64,000 nt of DNA from an uncultured Pelagibacteraceae bacterium (GTDB lineage: Bacteria; Pseudomonadota; Alphaproteobacteria; Pelagibacterales; Pelagibacteraceae): NCBI GenBank assembly GCA_902556905.1, contig CACDYK010000009.1, positions 1 to 64,000 on the forward strand, in the 5' to 3' direction. Below, one piece after another: positions 17,555 to 25,998 of the stretch (position 1 is the stretch's first letter; the number at the start of each line of letters is the position of its first letter). The translations under genes were made by a program, and so were the position numbers. The notes beneath the pieces were generated by a model that was given only the letters and a program-made list of their open reading frames with translations, was not told the origin of the DNA and ran no database searches.

Positions 17555-18463
17555 TTAAAAGTATTTTTTTAAATCCATTCCAGAATATAAGTTTGCCACT
17601 TCATCTCCATAGCCATTAAACATTTGAGTTGGAATTCTTTCACTTAGAATTCCTGAACCAATAACTCTTTCTGAAGCTTGAGACCATCTTGGGTGATCTA
17701 CATTTGGATTAACGTTTGAATAAAATCCATATTCTCTTGGAGAAGATCTCATCCATGAAGACGTTGGCATTTTTTCTACTAATTTAATATTTACAATTGC
17801 TTTTGCACTTTTAAATCCATATTTCCAAGGTACAATTAATCTTAATGGTGCTCCATTTTGATTTGGAAGTTTTTTACCATAAAGACCAGTCACAAGTGTT
17901 GTTAATGGATGCATAGCTTCATCAATTCTTAAACCTTCTTTATAAGGCCATTGAAGTATAGGATATTTTTGTCCCGGCATCTGAACAGGATCATATACAG
18001 ATATAAATTCTACAAATTTTGCTTTGTTATTTGGTTTTGCTTTTTCTAAAAGTTTGCTTAAAGAAAATCCCATCCAAGGAATAACCATGGACCATCCTTC
18101 GACACATCTTAATCTATAAATTCTTTCTTCACTTTCAAACATATTGTTGATTTCTAAAGCGCTAATATTGATTTTATTCTCAACTTCACCATCAATTTTA
18201 ATATTCCAAGGTTCTGTTTTAAAATTTTGAGATTTTTCTACAGGATCTGATTTTCTAGTGCCAAATTCATAGTAGTTATTATAAGTACTTATGTATCTGT
18301 ATTCAGTTGGTTCTAATTTATTCGTTGAAGCATTGGCATTATTTAGAAAATTTTGACCAATCATTAAGAAGGAACTTGTTGATAAGCCAAGTTTCTTAAT
18401 AAAATCTCTTCTCTTTAAGTAAATTTTTTCAGGAGTTATTTCTGAAAAACTAATTTTTTTCAT
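17555..18463 (-). CDS. msrP: Periplasmic methionine-sulfoxide reductase MsrP (YedY)
   Basis: A 302-aa molybdoenzyme that repairs oxidised methionines in periplasmic proteins. A twin-arginine signal is visible as KRRDFIKKLG (residues 17-26) followed by a hydrophobic stretch. The Moco-ligating cysteine is C120 in RLRCVEGWSM. Downstream blocks YPILQWPYKEGLRIDEAMHP and PLRLIVPWKYGFKSAK match the family. It overlaps the 3' end of moaE by 14 bases and precedes msrQ. Location beside the moa genes suggests it is a main Moco consumer in this genome (inference). Confidence 0.95.
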   Translation of the reverse strand: MKKISFSEITPEKIYLKRRDFIKKLGLSTSSFLMIGQNFLNNANASTNKLEPTEYRYISTYNNYYEFGTRKSDPVEKSQNFKTEPWNIKIDGEVENKINISALEINNMFESEERIYRLRCVEGWSMVIPWMGFSLSKLLEKAKPNNKAKFVEFISVYDPVQMPGQKYPILQWPYKEGLRIDEAMHPLTTLVTGLYGKKLPNQNGAPLRLIVPWKYGFKSAKAIVNIKLVEKMPTSSWMRSSPREYGFYSNVNPNVDHPRWSQASERVIGSGILSERIPTQMFNGYGDEVANLYSGMDLKKYF

Positions 18464-18902
18464 TAATTATAGGGTTTCCTTTTAACCATGCGCTATCATT
18501 ATTTTGATAATGTTCTTTTTTCCATATTGGAGCTCTTTTTTTAATTTCCTCAATGATATACCTTGACAAAACATAAGCTTGATCTCTATGTTTGCAAGCA
18601 ACTGCAATAATGATACTTATTTCTCCTAAATTTAAATAACCTTTTGCATGTTCTATATAAACGGATTTATCTTTAATGTTTAATTTTTGATCAGCTTCAT
18701 TGTAGATTTCTTGAAAACTATTGGTAACAAGGTTATCATGGCTGTCGTACGTAATTCCTATTACACTTTTATTATCGTTTTGATTTCTCACGGTGCCAGT
18801 AAAAAAAATTGATGCCCCATAATCATGAGATGAAATGAAATTTTCAGCTTCTATAATTGATAATTTCTTTTCTTTAGTATCTATAACTTTAGCGTGAAGC
18901 AT
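18450..18902 (-). CDS. moaE: Molybdopterin synthase catalytic subunit MoaE
   Basis: A 150-aa subunit that, with MoaD, adds dithiolene sulfurs to cyclic pyranopterin phosphate. Motifs include GASIFFTGTVRN (about residues 29-40), YDSH, IEHAKGYLNLGE, the conserved VACKHRDQAY, and KKRAPIWKKEHY with the active-site lysines. Its start abuts moaD (shared base) and its end overlaps msrP, indicating tight operon structure. Confidence 0.94.
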   Translation of the reverse strand: MLHAKVIDTKEKKLSIIEAENFISSHDYGASIFFTGTVRNQNDNKSVIGITYDSHDNLVTNSFQEIYNEADQKLNIKDKSVYIEHAKGYLNLGEISIIIAVACKHRDQAYVLSRYIIEEIKKRAPIWKKEHYQNNDSAWLKGNPIINEKN

Positions 18903-19171
18903 TAACCTCCTCCAATTGGCGGAATAATAGCAATCTTTTCGTTCTTTGTTATTTTATAATTGTCGCTAATAAAGTTATTATTTTCTGAGCAAAATACTGA
19001 GGAATTTACAATTTTTTTGAAATTTTCGTTTCCACTAAAATTTATATCAAGATAATTTAGCATTTTTTTTCTTATATCTTTAATTGTAGAATGACTATCA
19101 ACGTCGAATTCTAATAAGTTTTGATCGCTAAAATCCCTACTAGCTCCAAATAGTTCAATTTTAATTTTCAT
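18902..19171 (-). CDS. moaD: Molybdopterin synthase sulfur carrier MoaD
   Basis: An 89-aa ubiquitin-fold sulfur carrier. It has the typical short MoaD start (KIELFGASRDF) and ends IAIIPPIGGG, giving the di-glycine tail that is thiocarboxylated by the E1-like MoeB; moeB is not in the window. The length and position between moaC and moaE are standard. Its stop codon shares a base with the moaE start. Confidence 0.9.
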   Translation of the reverse strand: MKIKIELFGASRDFSDQNLLEFDVDSHSTIKDIRKKMLNYLDINFSGNENFKKIVNSSVFCSENNNFISDNYKITKNEKIAIIPPIGGG

Positions 19172-19183
19172 TACGTTCTTTAT

Positions 19184-19738
19184 TTAAAATAAGTCTTTTA
19201 AAAAAGTTGGAAGACCATCTGGATTTTTCCACAAACCACTTTTTCCACCCTCTTTGATTAATAGTTTAATATTATCAATTTTTAAATTTGGATTTACTAT
19301 TTTGCTGAGGTCATAAAGAGTTATAAGAGCAGCATTTACCCCCATAATAGCTTCCATTTCAACTCCAGTTTTTGCATAAGCTGAAACAACACAAAATACT
19401 TCTAACGAACAATCTTCATCATGCATAATAATTTTAGTAGCTGTATGATCTATTGGCAATGGATGACACAAAGGTATTAATTCGCTAGTTTTTTTAACTC
19501 CTAAAACTGCAGAAACTTCTGCTAAAGCTACAGGGTCTCCTTTTGGCATTTCTTTATTTTTTATTAAACTAAAAACTTCTTTACCAACATAAATTTTCCC
19601 AGAAGCCAAAGCCCTTCTAAATGTCTCTTTCTTAGAAGAAACATCAACCATATTAAAAGAATTTTTTTTAAAAATTTCATCTGCCCAATCTTTTAATTCA
19701 TTTTTACTTATTACTTTTAAATTTTTCATATTATCCAC
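19184..19738 (-). CDS. moaC: Cyclic pyranopterin monophosphate synthase MoaC
   Basis: MoaC converts the MoaA product (3',8-cyclo-GTP) into cyclic pyranopterin monophosphate. The 184-aa protein contains LIPLCHPLPIDHT (active site), TGVEMEAIMGVNAALITLYDL and the C-terminal lysine-rich LLIKEGGKSG. It is about 20 residues longer than usual at the N-terminus; a second in-frame ATG three codons in is also possible. The start overlaps the moaA stop by eight bases. Confidence 0.93.
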   Translation of the reverse strand: MDNMKNLKVISKNELKDWADEIFKKNSFNMVDVSSKKETFRRALASGKIYVGKEVFSLIKNKEMPKGDPVALAEVSAVLGVKKTSELIPLCHPLPIDHTATKIIMHDEDCSLEVFCVVSAYAKTGVEMEAIMGVNAALITLYDLSKIVNPNLKIDNIKLLIKEGGKSGLWKNPDGLPTFLKDLF

Positions 19739-20723
19739 CCGTTGTTGATAAATTTTTTGTTAGACCAGTTTCGCCTAGCTCTAAATAATGAGACTCTTTT
19801 TTATAATTAAGTTGTTTAAGTATTAAATCTTTTAACTCTTCTATTTGATTATCTTTTTGCATTAAATGTCTTATATTTATTCCTGTGTTACCAAATAAAC
19901 ATAATCTCAAATCACCTTTAGCAGTTATTCGAAGTCTATTACAACTTTTACAAAAATCTTTAGAGTAAGGTGCAATAACTCCAAATTTACCTTTAAATTT
20001 AGGATTTAAATAGTTTTTAGATGGACCCGCATCTTTACCAAAAGTTTGAACAATCCAATTTTTATTATTTAGATAGTTCGTAAATTTTTTGGCAGAAACA
20101 TGATACTTATTAAAATAGTCTAAGTTGTCACCAGTTTGCATTAATTCTATGTATCTAAAATCTATTTCATTATCTTTTATAAATTCTGCCCATTTATCAA
20201 AGTCCTTCTCAGAGTCATTAATTCCTTTAAGTAATACTGCATTGATTTTAATGTTGTTAAAATTTAATTCTTGTAAATTTTTGATACCTTTAAGAATTTC
20301 AGGAAGTCTATCGTGTCCAGTTATTATTTTAAATGTTTCGGGATTTAAACTATCAATACTAATATTAATTCCATCTAATCCACTATCTTTTATATTTTTT
20401 GCAATCTTATCCAAACGATATCCATTTGTTGTAATAACAGTTTTTTTAATTCCAGAATTTTTTTTTATTATTTTAATTATTTCAAAAAAATCTTTTCTTA
20501 CTGTTGGTTCACCACCAGTTAATCTAATCTTACACACACCAAGTTCTGATAGTGCTTTTGCTAATCTTCCTATTTCATCAGCATTAATAAACGTTCTGTT
20601 GTCACTTTTATCAATTTTATATCCATCAGGTAAACAGTACCCACACTTAAAATTACAAACGTCTGTAATTGATAATCTTATATAAGGAAATCTTCTACCG
20701 AAACTATCTTTAAGAATATTCAT
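19731..20723 (-). CDS. moaA: GTP 3',8-cyclase MoaA (radical SAM)
   Basis: The first Moco enzyme, a radical SAM protein of 330 aa with two [4Fe-4S] clusters. The SAM cluster ligands are C23, C27 and C30 in CNFKCGYC, and the C-terminal cluster uses CKSCNRLRIT plus the cysteine in LRLCLFG. RLTGGEPTVRKD is the SAM-binding GGE motif. The protein ends in Gly-Gly, needed for activity in MoaA. It heads the minus-strand moaA-C-D-E-msrP-msrQ-DUF1244 block; its iron-sulfur need links it functionally to the suf operon nearby. Confidence 0.95.
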   Translation of the reverse strand: MNILKDSFGRRFPYIRLSITDVCNFKCGYCLPDGYKIDKSDNRTFINADEIGRLAKALSELGVCKIRLTGGEPTVRKDFFEIIKIIKKNSGIKKTVITTNGYRLDKIAKNIKDSGLDGINISIDSLNPETFKIITGHDRLPEILKGIKNLQELNFNNIKINAVLLKGINDSEKDFDKWAEFIKDNEIDFRYIELMQTGDNLDYFNKYHVSAKKFTNYLNNKNWIVQTFGKDAGPSKNYLNPKFKGKFGVIAPYSKDFCKSCNRLRITAKGDLRLCLFGNTGINIRHLMQKDNQIEELKDLILKQLNYKKESHYLELGETGLTKNLSTTGG

Positions 20724-20767
20724 ATGATGTAAATGGTACCAACAGTCTACAACAATTAAAAGTTAAT

Positions 20768-21559
20768 TTAACTATTTAATCGACCCATTTCTTTAAGTTC
20801 AACTTCTAACTTATCTAACTCTTCACCACCAGCCATCATACCTAGTAGCTCTTCTCGACTGATATCTTTTTTATTAAAAGTACCCAAACTTCTACCTCTG
20901 TTCAGAACTGTGAAGCTATTTCCAACTGGATAGGCATGATGAACGTTGTGAGTAATTAAAATTACTGCCAATCCTTCAGAAGCTGCTTTTACAACATATT
21001 TTAAAACCATAGATGCTTGATGGACACCTAAAGCAGAAGTTGGCTCATCTAAAACTAAAACTTTTGCCCCAAAGTATATAGCTCTTGAAATAGCTAAACA
21101 TTGTCTTTCTCCTCCAGACATTGTTCCAACTGCTTGAGATGGATCCCTAACATCTATTCCTATTTGGCCCATTCTTTCAGAGGCAATTTTATTTGCCTTT
21201 TCAATGTCGAATGTTTTAATGAATGGTATCCCTTTTAATGGCTCTCTACCCATAAAAAAATTTCGAGTGACACTCATTAAAGATACTAAAGCAAGATCTT
21301 GATAAACAGTTCCAATACCAATATCTAAAGCATCTTTAGGAGAGTCAAACACAGTTTTTTTACCTTCAATTATAATTTCACCTTCATCAGGTCTGTGAAC
21401 ACCGGCAAGAGTTTTAATTAATGTAGATTTTCCCGCACCATTATCTCCAAGTAAACACATAATCTCACCTTTTTTAAGCTTCATAGTGACATCTTTAAGA
21501 GCAATTACTTTTCCAAAAAACTTACTGATATTATTAAATTCAATTAAATTTTCTGACAT
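20768..21559 (-). CDS. CUT2 sugar ABC transporter ATPase (FrcA-like; probably inositol)
   Basis: A 263-aa single-domain ATPase of the FrcA type, unlike the double-domain RbsA. Walker A is GDNGAGKST (about residues 39-47), signature MSGGERQ, Walker [13 protein letters not shown], and switch histidine ITHNVHH. It is the last gene of a binding protein-permease-ATPase set, its ATG overlapping the permease stop. The neighbouring iolG and iolE make myo-inositol the best guess for the cargo, but sugar specificity is not encoded in this subunit. Confidence 0.9.
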   Translation of the reverse strand: MSENLIEFNNISKFFGKVIALKDVTMKLKKGEIMCLLGDNGAGKSTLIKTLAGVHRPDEGEIIIEGKKTVFDSPKDALDIGIGTVYQDLALVSLMSVTRNFFMGREPLKGIPFIKTFDIEKANKIASERMGQIGIDVRDPSQAVGTMSGGERQCLAISRAIYFGAKVLVLDEPTSALGVHQASMVLKYVVKAASEGLAVILITHNVHHAYPVGNSFTVLNRGRSLGTFNKKDISREELLGMMAGGEELDKLEVELKEMGRLNS

Positions 21560-22686
21560 TATTTACTTTCAGTTACTCTTTTTCTTACATAATTATTGAA
21601 CACAACTGCAATCAACATCATTGCACCTAAAAACACTTTAAACCAATCAGTATCAACATCGGTATAAAATATTCCCATTGAAACAGTTCCAAAAATCAAA
21701 GCTCCAAAAGCTGCACCTATTGCAGATCCATAGCCTCCAGTTAATAAACAACCACCAACAACAGCGGCAGCAATTGCCTCTAATTCTTTTAAATTTCCTC
21801 TCATCGTGTCAGCTGATCCAGCATCTAAGACTTGGATCGTTGCAAAAACTGTTGCAGCGACTGCTGTTCCTATAAATAAACTTATTTTAACTCTACCAAC
21901 AGGAACTCCAACATTAGTAGCTCCATTTTTATCTCCACCCGAAGCAAAAATCCAGTTTCCATATCTTGTTTTCATTAATATCCATGTTGCAAATAGTGTT
22001 GCAGCAATAAACCAAATTACAGAAGGAGGTATTCCTGTTGCTAAAGGAGTTCCATCAGTTCTTAACGCAATTAAATTCATTGAACCTAACCAATTAAATA
22101 GCCAAGTAAAAGTATCTGTCGCAAAGATCCATGCAATTGGATCATTTTCAATTAAAACTCTTAACCCTGGAACTTGAGTTCTACCTGTAATTAATCTTGT
22201 TATAGCTAATGTTGCACCTCTTAGGATAAACAACATAGCAAGTGTCACAATGAATGAAGGAAGTCCAGTTTTTACAACTAGAATTCCATTAAAATAACCA
22301 ACAAGTACAGCCATAGCAAAAGCAAAAATAATACTTGTCCATAAAGGCCAACCCCAATAGATAGCTGGAATTGCTATACAAATTCCTGCAAAACCAATCA
22401 TAGATCCTATTGATAGATCAAATTCACCACCAATCATTAACATTGCAGCAGCAATTGCAATAATTCCTAAATTTGCAGATACATCTAAAAAGTTTAGCAT
22501 ACCGTAAGCACTAAACATTCCAGTATCACCAGCTACAATTCCAAAAAATATAAACACCAATATTGCACCACCAAGGGCACCTAATTCTGGTCTATTTAAA
22601 AGTAGTCTTAATTTAGAGACCTTTTGAAGTCTTTCATCTTGATCAAAACTTTTTTTTGAAGCTATACTTTTGGCTTTATCTGACAT
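21559..22686 (-). CDS. CUT2 sugar ABC transporter permease (probably inositol)
   Basis: A 375-aa integral membrane permease of the FrcC/RbsC family with about ten hydrophobic segments after a cytoplasmic, lysine-rich 35-residue N-terminus. Family blocks are [38 protein letters not shown] and the C-terminal [20 protein letters not shown]. An intrinsic terminator-like hairpin lies between this gene and the upstream binding-protein gene, so the permease is expected at lower levels than the binding protein. Its stop overlaps the ATPase start. Confidence 0.92.
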   Translation of the reverse strand: MSDKAKSIASKKSFDQDERLQKVSKLRLLLNRPELGALGGAILVFIFFGIVAGDTGMFSAYGMLNFLDVSANLGIIAIAAAMLMIGGEFDLSIGSMIGFAGICIAIPAIYWGWPLWTSIIFAFAMAVLVGYFNGILVVKTGLPSFIVTLAMLFILRGATLAITRLITGRTQVPGLRVLIENDPIAWIFATDTFTWLFNWLGSMNLIALRTDGTPLATGIPPSVIWFIAATLFATWILMKTRYGNWIFASGGDKNGATNVGVPVGRVKISLFIGTAVAATVFATIQVLDAGSADTMRGNLKELEAIAAAVVGGCLLTGGYGSAIGAAFGALIFGTVSMGIFYTDVDTDWFKVFLGAMMLIAVVFNNYVRKRVTESK

Positions 22687-22707
22687 TAATTTTTTTTCGA
22701 ATTTTTA

Positions 22708-22745
22708 TAAAAAAAGGCCTAACTAAAAACTTAGTCAGGCCTTTT
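22708..22745 (-). terminator. Terminator/attenuator hairpin after the sugar-binding protein gene
   Basis: Arms at 22712-22726 and 22731-22745 give a 15-base-pair stem with a four-base loop. Its single imperfection is a G-U pair in the minus-strand RNA but an A-C mismatch in the plus-strand RNA, so it is best formed on the minus strand. The stem is followed there by a U-rich run. It lies 11 bases after the binding-protein stop and before the permease, consistent with partial termination. Confidence 0.8.
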
Positions 22746-22755
22746 AAATTATTTC

Positions 22756-23679
22756 TTATCTGTAACCTTGAGCTGCCCACTTAATTACTTTAGCAGCATT
22801 AGCAGGAGTTACAAAACCAGGACCAGTCATTACTACACCAGCTGGCATTGTTCCATATCTCATATACTGTCCAAAGATAGCGATTGGCAAGTAACCTTGT
22901 AGGTATTGTTGTTGGTCAATTAAAAACTCTACTTTACCTGCAGCAGCAGCTTTTAACATGTCTGGTGACATATCAAATGTACCAAGTTTAACACTGCCAA
23001 CTTTTCCAGCAGACTCTAAAGCTTTAAGAGCAGCTTCACCTGCAAGACCAGCACCTAAAGTAAGGATAGTGTCATATCCACCACCTAATTTAGCAGCAAC
23101 AGCTTTTTGAATTTCTGTTGGGTCATTAGAAGTTCCTAATATATCAACTGAACCACCAAAACCTTTTTTGAATCCAGCACATCTTCTGTCTAGCGCAACG
23201 TTTCCAACTTCGTGGTTAACACATAGTGCTTTTTTACCACCAGCAGCTTTCATTTTTTGTCCGCCACCAACACCAGCTTCAAACTCAGTTTGTCCAACAT
23301 GAGCAGAAATACCTAGTGATGCAAAGTCATCAGAACCAGAGTTCATTGAAATTACTGGTATCCCAGCAGCGATAGCAGCTTTAACTGATTTACCTAAAGC
23401 GGCAGCATCTGGAAGAGTAATCACAATACCTTTTGGTTTTTGTGAAACTGCGTTGTCAATTAATTTAGCCATTTCAACCATGTCGAAAGTAGCGGGTGCA
23501 GTATATTTGCAAGATATTCCCATATCTGAACAACCTTTGTCTACACCATTCTTAGCAACAGACCAAAACGGGTCATTAGCTTGTCCGTGAGATACAACAA
23601 TCACGTCTACTGCAAAAGCAGACACTGATAGCATAACCCAAGCAGCAAAAGCTAAAATAGATTTATATAATGTTTTCAT
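22756..23679 (-). CDS. Periplasmic sugar/inositol-binding protein (CUT2)
   Basis: A 307-aa periplasmic binding protein of the ribose/inositol-binding (Peripla_BP_4) family. A Sec signal peptide occupies about residues 1-23 (ending SVSAFA), followed by VDVIVVSHGQANDPFWSVAKNG. The hinge and ligand blocks PKGIVITLPDAAALG, GIPVISMNSGSDDF and DTILTLGAGLAGEAALKALES are present. It has a strong ribosome site (AGAGGG at 23687-23692) and a predicted promoter at 23723-23752. The iolG/iolE neighbourhood suggests myo-inositol as ligand (inference). Confidence 0.88.
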   Translation of the reverse strand: MKTLYKSILAFAAWVMLSVSAFAVDVIVVSHGQANDPFWSVAKNGVDKGCSDMGISCKYTAPATFDMVEMAKLIDNAVSQKPKGIVITLPDAAALGKSVKAAIAAGIPVISMNSGSDDFASLGISAHVGQTEFEAGVGGGQKMKAAGGKKALCVNHEVGNVALDRRCAGFKKGFGGSVDILGTSNDPTEIQKAVAAKLGGGYDTILTLGAGLAGEAALKALESAGKVGSVKLGTFDMSPDMLKAAAAGKVEFLIDQQQYLQGYLPIAIFGQYMRYGTMPAGVVMTGPGFVTPANAAKVIKWAAQGYR

Positions 23680-23722
23680 TTATTTTCCCTCTTGTTAATA
23701 AAAGTTAACTTTTTAAGTGCGG

Positions 23723-23752
23723 ACCGTATCACAATAAAAAGTGATTTGTCAA
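23723..23752 (-). promoter_or_regulatory. Promoter with internal inverted repeat upstream of inositol-type ABC operon
   Basis: Minus strand: -35 TTGACA (23747-23752), 18-base spacer, TG-extended -10 TACGGT (23723-23728), about 45 bases before the ATG. The spacer contains an inverted repeat ATCAC/GTGAT (23728-23732 and 23741-23745), well placed for a repressor to block polymerase. The consensus -35 is clear and the -10 is weak. Confidence 0.5.
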
Positions 23753-23767
23753 AATAGGTTATTTAAA

Positions 23768-23788
23768 TATGTATAGTTATTATACATA
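23768..23788. repeat. Perfect 8-5-8 inverted repeat, candidate operator
   Basis: Arms TATGTATA (23768-23775) and TATACATA (23781-23788) flank a 5-base centre, upstream of the promoter of the inositol-type ABC operon and 38 bases after the iolG stop. It has the GT...AC core common in GntR-type operators. No regulator gene lies nearby, so its partner is unknown; it could also form a hairpin in a read-through transcript. Confidence 0.35.
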
Positions 23789-23826
23789 GTTTATAATAAA
23801 TCTAAATATACAATTATAAGTTGTAA

Positions 23827-24828
23827 TTAAAATTTTAATTTTATTTGTTTTTTTTGTTTTAAAGACAATGAAGCAGCATTTGCAACAATTAATGCTCTTC
23901 TACCATCTTCAAAAGTTGAGAGAGGCTTTGAATTTTTTTTAATAAATTTTGATAAGTCATTTAATTGGAGATTATAGGCTTGTTTATATCTCTCTATAAA
24001 AAAATGTTGCAATGGTTTTTTTTGTGCAGTGTTTGATTTATTGTAAATTTCAGTTTCGTTTAGATTTTTATTTCCTGAAATTAACATTCCTTTGTTGCCG
24101 AATAACTCAACTCTTTGGTCATAACCAAAACTACAATGTCTTGAATTCGTAATAATACATTGTACTCCTTTCTTAGAATTAAGAATACAAGATGCTAACT
24201 CGTAATCATTTATTTTATTAAATCTTTTATCAGACATATTGGTTGCAGTTGAAAAAATTGAATTTAATTCATCTTTATCTAAATAAAATCTTAACAAATC
24301 AAAATCATGGATCATCATATCTTTGAAAATTCCTCCAGAAATTTTTAGATATTCTATTGATGGAGGTGAAGGATCTCTACTAGTTATAATAATCTTTTCT
24401 AAATTTCCAATAACTCCTTTTTTTAGATCTTTTTTTAATGAGTTATGACCTGGGTCATATCTTCGGTTAAATCCTAGTTGAATTTTTGGATTTAAACTTT
24501 TAATTTTTTTTTTACATCTATTAATTTTTTCAATACTTAAATCTAAAGGTTTTTCACAAAATATTACTTTTTTATATTTTACTGCTTCTTCAATTAATTT
24601 GATGTGAGTGGATGTGCTTGAAGCAATAAATATTGCGTCTATCTCTTTATCTCTAAATGCTACTTTAGGGTCATTAATACCAATAGATAAAAATTTTTTT
24701 GCAATTTTATTTGTTAAATTTTTATCTAAATCAAATACATACTTAAGCGTAAAATCGTTGTGCATTAAGAGATTTTGGCCATGCATTTGACCAATTCTAC
24801 CCAATCCAATTAATGCAATATTAATCAA
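23827..24828 (-). CDS. iolG: Inositol 2-dehydrogenase
   Basis: A 333-aa Gfo/Idh/MocA oxidoreductase that oxidises myo-inositol to 2-keto-myo-inositol with NAD+. The Rossmann motif is ALIGLGRIGQMHG, the catalytic-type lysine is in FCEKPLDL, and the IolG-specific blocks GFNRRYDPGH, ITSRDPSPPSIEYLKISGG, MMIHDFDLLRFYL and YDQRVELFGNKGM are clear. It follows a second Gfo/Idh gene with a four-base overlap. With iolE on the other strand it supplies the first two steps of inositol catabolism. Confidence 0.88.
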   Translation of the reverse strand: MINIALIGLGRIGQMHGQNLLMHNDFTLKYVFDLDKNLTNKIAKKFLSIGINDPKVAFRDKEIDAIFIASSTSTHIKLIEEAVKYKKVIFCEKPLDLSIEKINRCKKKIKSLNPKIQLGFNRRYDPGHNSLKKDLKKGVIGNLEKIIITSRDPSPPSIEYLKISGGIFKDMMIHDFDLLRFYLDKDELNSIFSTATNMSDKRFNKINDYELASCILNSKKGVQCIITNSRHCSFGYDQRVELFGNKGMLISGNKNLNETEIYNKSNTAQKKPLQHFFIERYKQAYNLQLNDLSKFIKKNSKPLSTFEDGRRALIVANAASLSLKQKKQIKLKF

Positions 24829-25958
24829 ATTTTAACCCATCTTTTTTTTCTAGATGAAATTTTACACGCATTAATAAATTTAGCAGTTTCTAGACCTTCA
24901 TCTTCATTAGGATAAAAGTTTCTTTGTTTTGTTTTACTCTTTATGGATGTAGCAAATTCTCTATAAATGTTTGCAAAAGCATCTAGATAACCTTCTGGAT
25001 GCCCAAATTTAATTCTTGAGAATTTTTTTGATAATTCAGCATTATGAAATCCTCTTTCAAGCAACTTTACAGCACCTCGGGAAGGATTAAATTTTAAGTA
25101 ACCAGGATCATTTTGCACCCATTCAATACTCCCTTTTGATCCAAATATTCTAATTCTTAAACCATAGACACCACCTTTTGCCATTACACTTGTCCAAAAC
25201 ATTCCTTTTGCTCCATTAGTAAAGTTGATCATTACTTGAGCATTATCATCCATCTTAATTTTTTTAGAAACTTGTTTTATGTCAGCAAAAACTGTTTTTC
25301 CTTTTAATCCAGATATATAAGAAGCCAAGTGATAAGCGTGAGTTCCTATTTCATTAAGCACGGCTGAAGCACCAACTATCTTACTATCAATTTTCCATTT
25401 TAAATTTTTTTTTGCATTCTTACTCGTTAGATTTTTTCCCTCAGACCAATCCTGAACGTATTCAACATTTACATATTCTACTTTTCCTATTTTACCTTTT
25501 TCTAATAAAACTTTTGCTTCTCTTACCATTGGGTATGCTGAGTAGTTATGTGTTAAAGCATATTTAATTTTTTTATTTAATTTAATTTTTTTATAAAGTT
25601 TTTTTGCCTGTTCTAAATTTCCAGCAAAAGGTTTGTCTGAAATTACATGAATATTTTTATCTATAAATGTTTCGGCAATAATTTGGTGACTCGAAGGCGG
25701 TGTCATTACAGCTACAACGTTTATTCCATCTTTTCTTTTTGCCTCTTCGTTAGCCATTTGTTTATAATTTGAATAACATCTTTCTTTAGAAACACCTATT
25801 TTTCTTCCAAATTCTGTTGATGATTTAACATTTCTTGAAAATACACCTGCAACAATTTCATATTGATCATCATATCTAGCAGCAATCCTATGAACATGTC
25901 CTATCCATGATTTAGAGCCACCACCAACTATTCCAAGATTTAATTTTTTTGTTTTCAT
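24825..25958 (-). CDS. Gfo/Idh/MocA family oxidoreductase (inositol-locus type)
   Basis: A 377-aa NAD(P)-dependent oxidoreductase. The dinucleotide motif is GIVGGGSKSWIGHVHR, the catalytic-type lysine is in ISDKPFAG, and THNYSAYPM and NEIGTHAYHLASYISGL line the active site. The open frame extends 30 residues upstream, but the ATG at 25958 fits the family start. Enzymes of this subgroup occur next to iolE/iolG in rhizobia-like inositol loci and may act on scyllo-inositol or another cyclitol; the substrate is not proven. Divergent from iolE across only 40 bases, so their promoters must interleave. Confidence 0.8.
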   Translation of the reverse strand: MKTKKLNLGIVGGGSKSWIGHVHRIAARYDDQYEIVAGVFSRNVKSSTEFGRKIGVSKERCYSNYKQMANEEAKRKDGINVVAVMTPPSSHQIIAETFIDKNIHVISDKPFAGNLEQAKKLYKKIKLNKKIKYALTHNYSAYPMVREAKVLLEKGKIGKVEYVNVEYVQDWSEGKNLTSKNAKKNLKWKIDSKIVGASAVLNEIGTHAYHLASYISGLKGKTVFADIKQVSKKIKMDDNAQVMINFTNGAKGMFWTSVMAKGGVYGLRIRIFGSKGSIEWVQNDPGYLKFNPSRGAVKLLERGFHNAELSKKFSRIKFGHPEGYLDAFANIYREFATSIKSKTKQRNFYPNEDEGLETAKFINACKISSRKKRWVKI

Positions 25959-25998
25959 TATTAATATTGTTTTATATATCATAACAAAAATTTTTATT

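Noticed and set aside
20125-20685. A 186-codon open frame on the plus strand, antisense to moaA
   Set aside because: It lies wholly opposite a clear radical SAM gene, and its hydrophobic, serine/leucine-rich product has no family features; it is a reading-frame shadow.
24608-24790. Small plus-strand frame opposite iolG
   Set aside because: Shadow of a well-supported gene; no ribosome site and no family resemblance.
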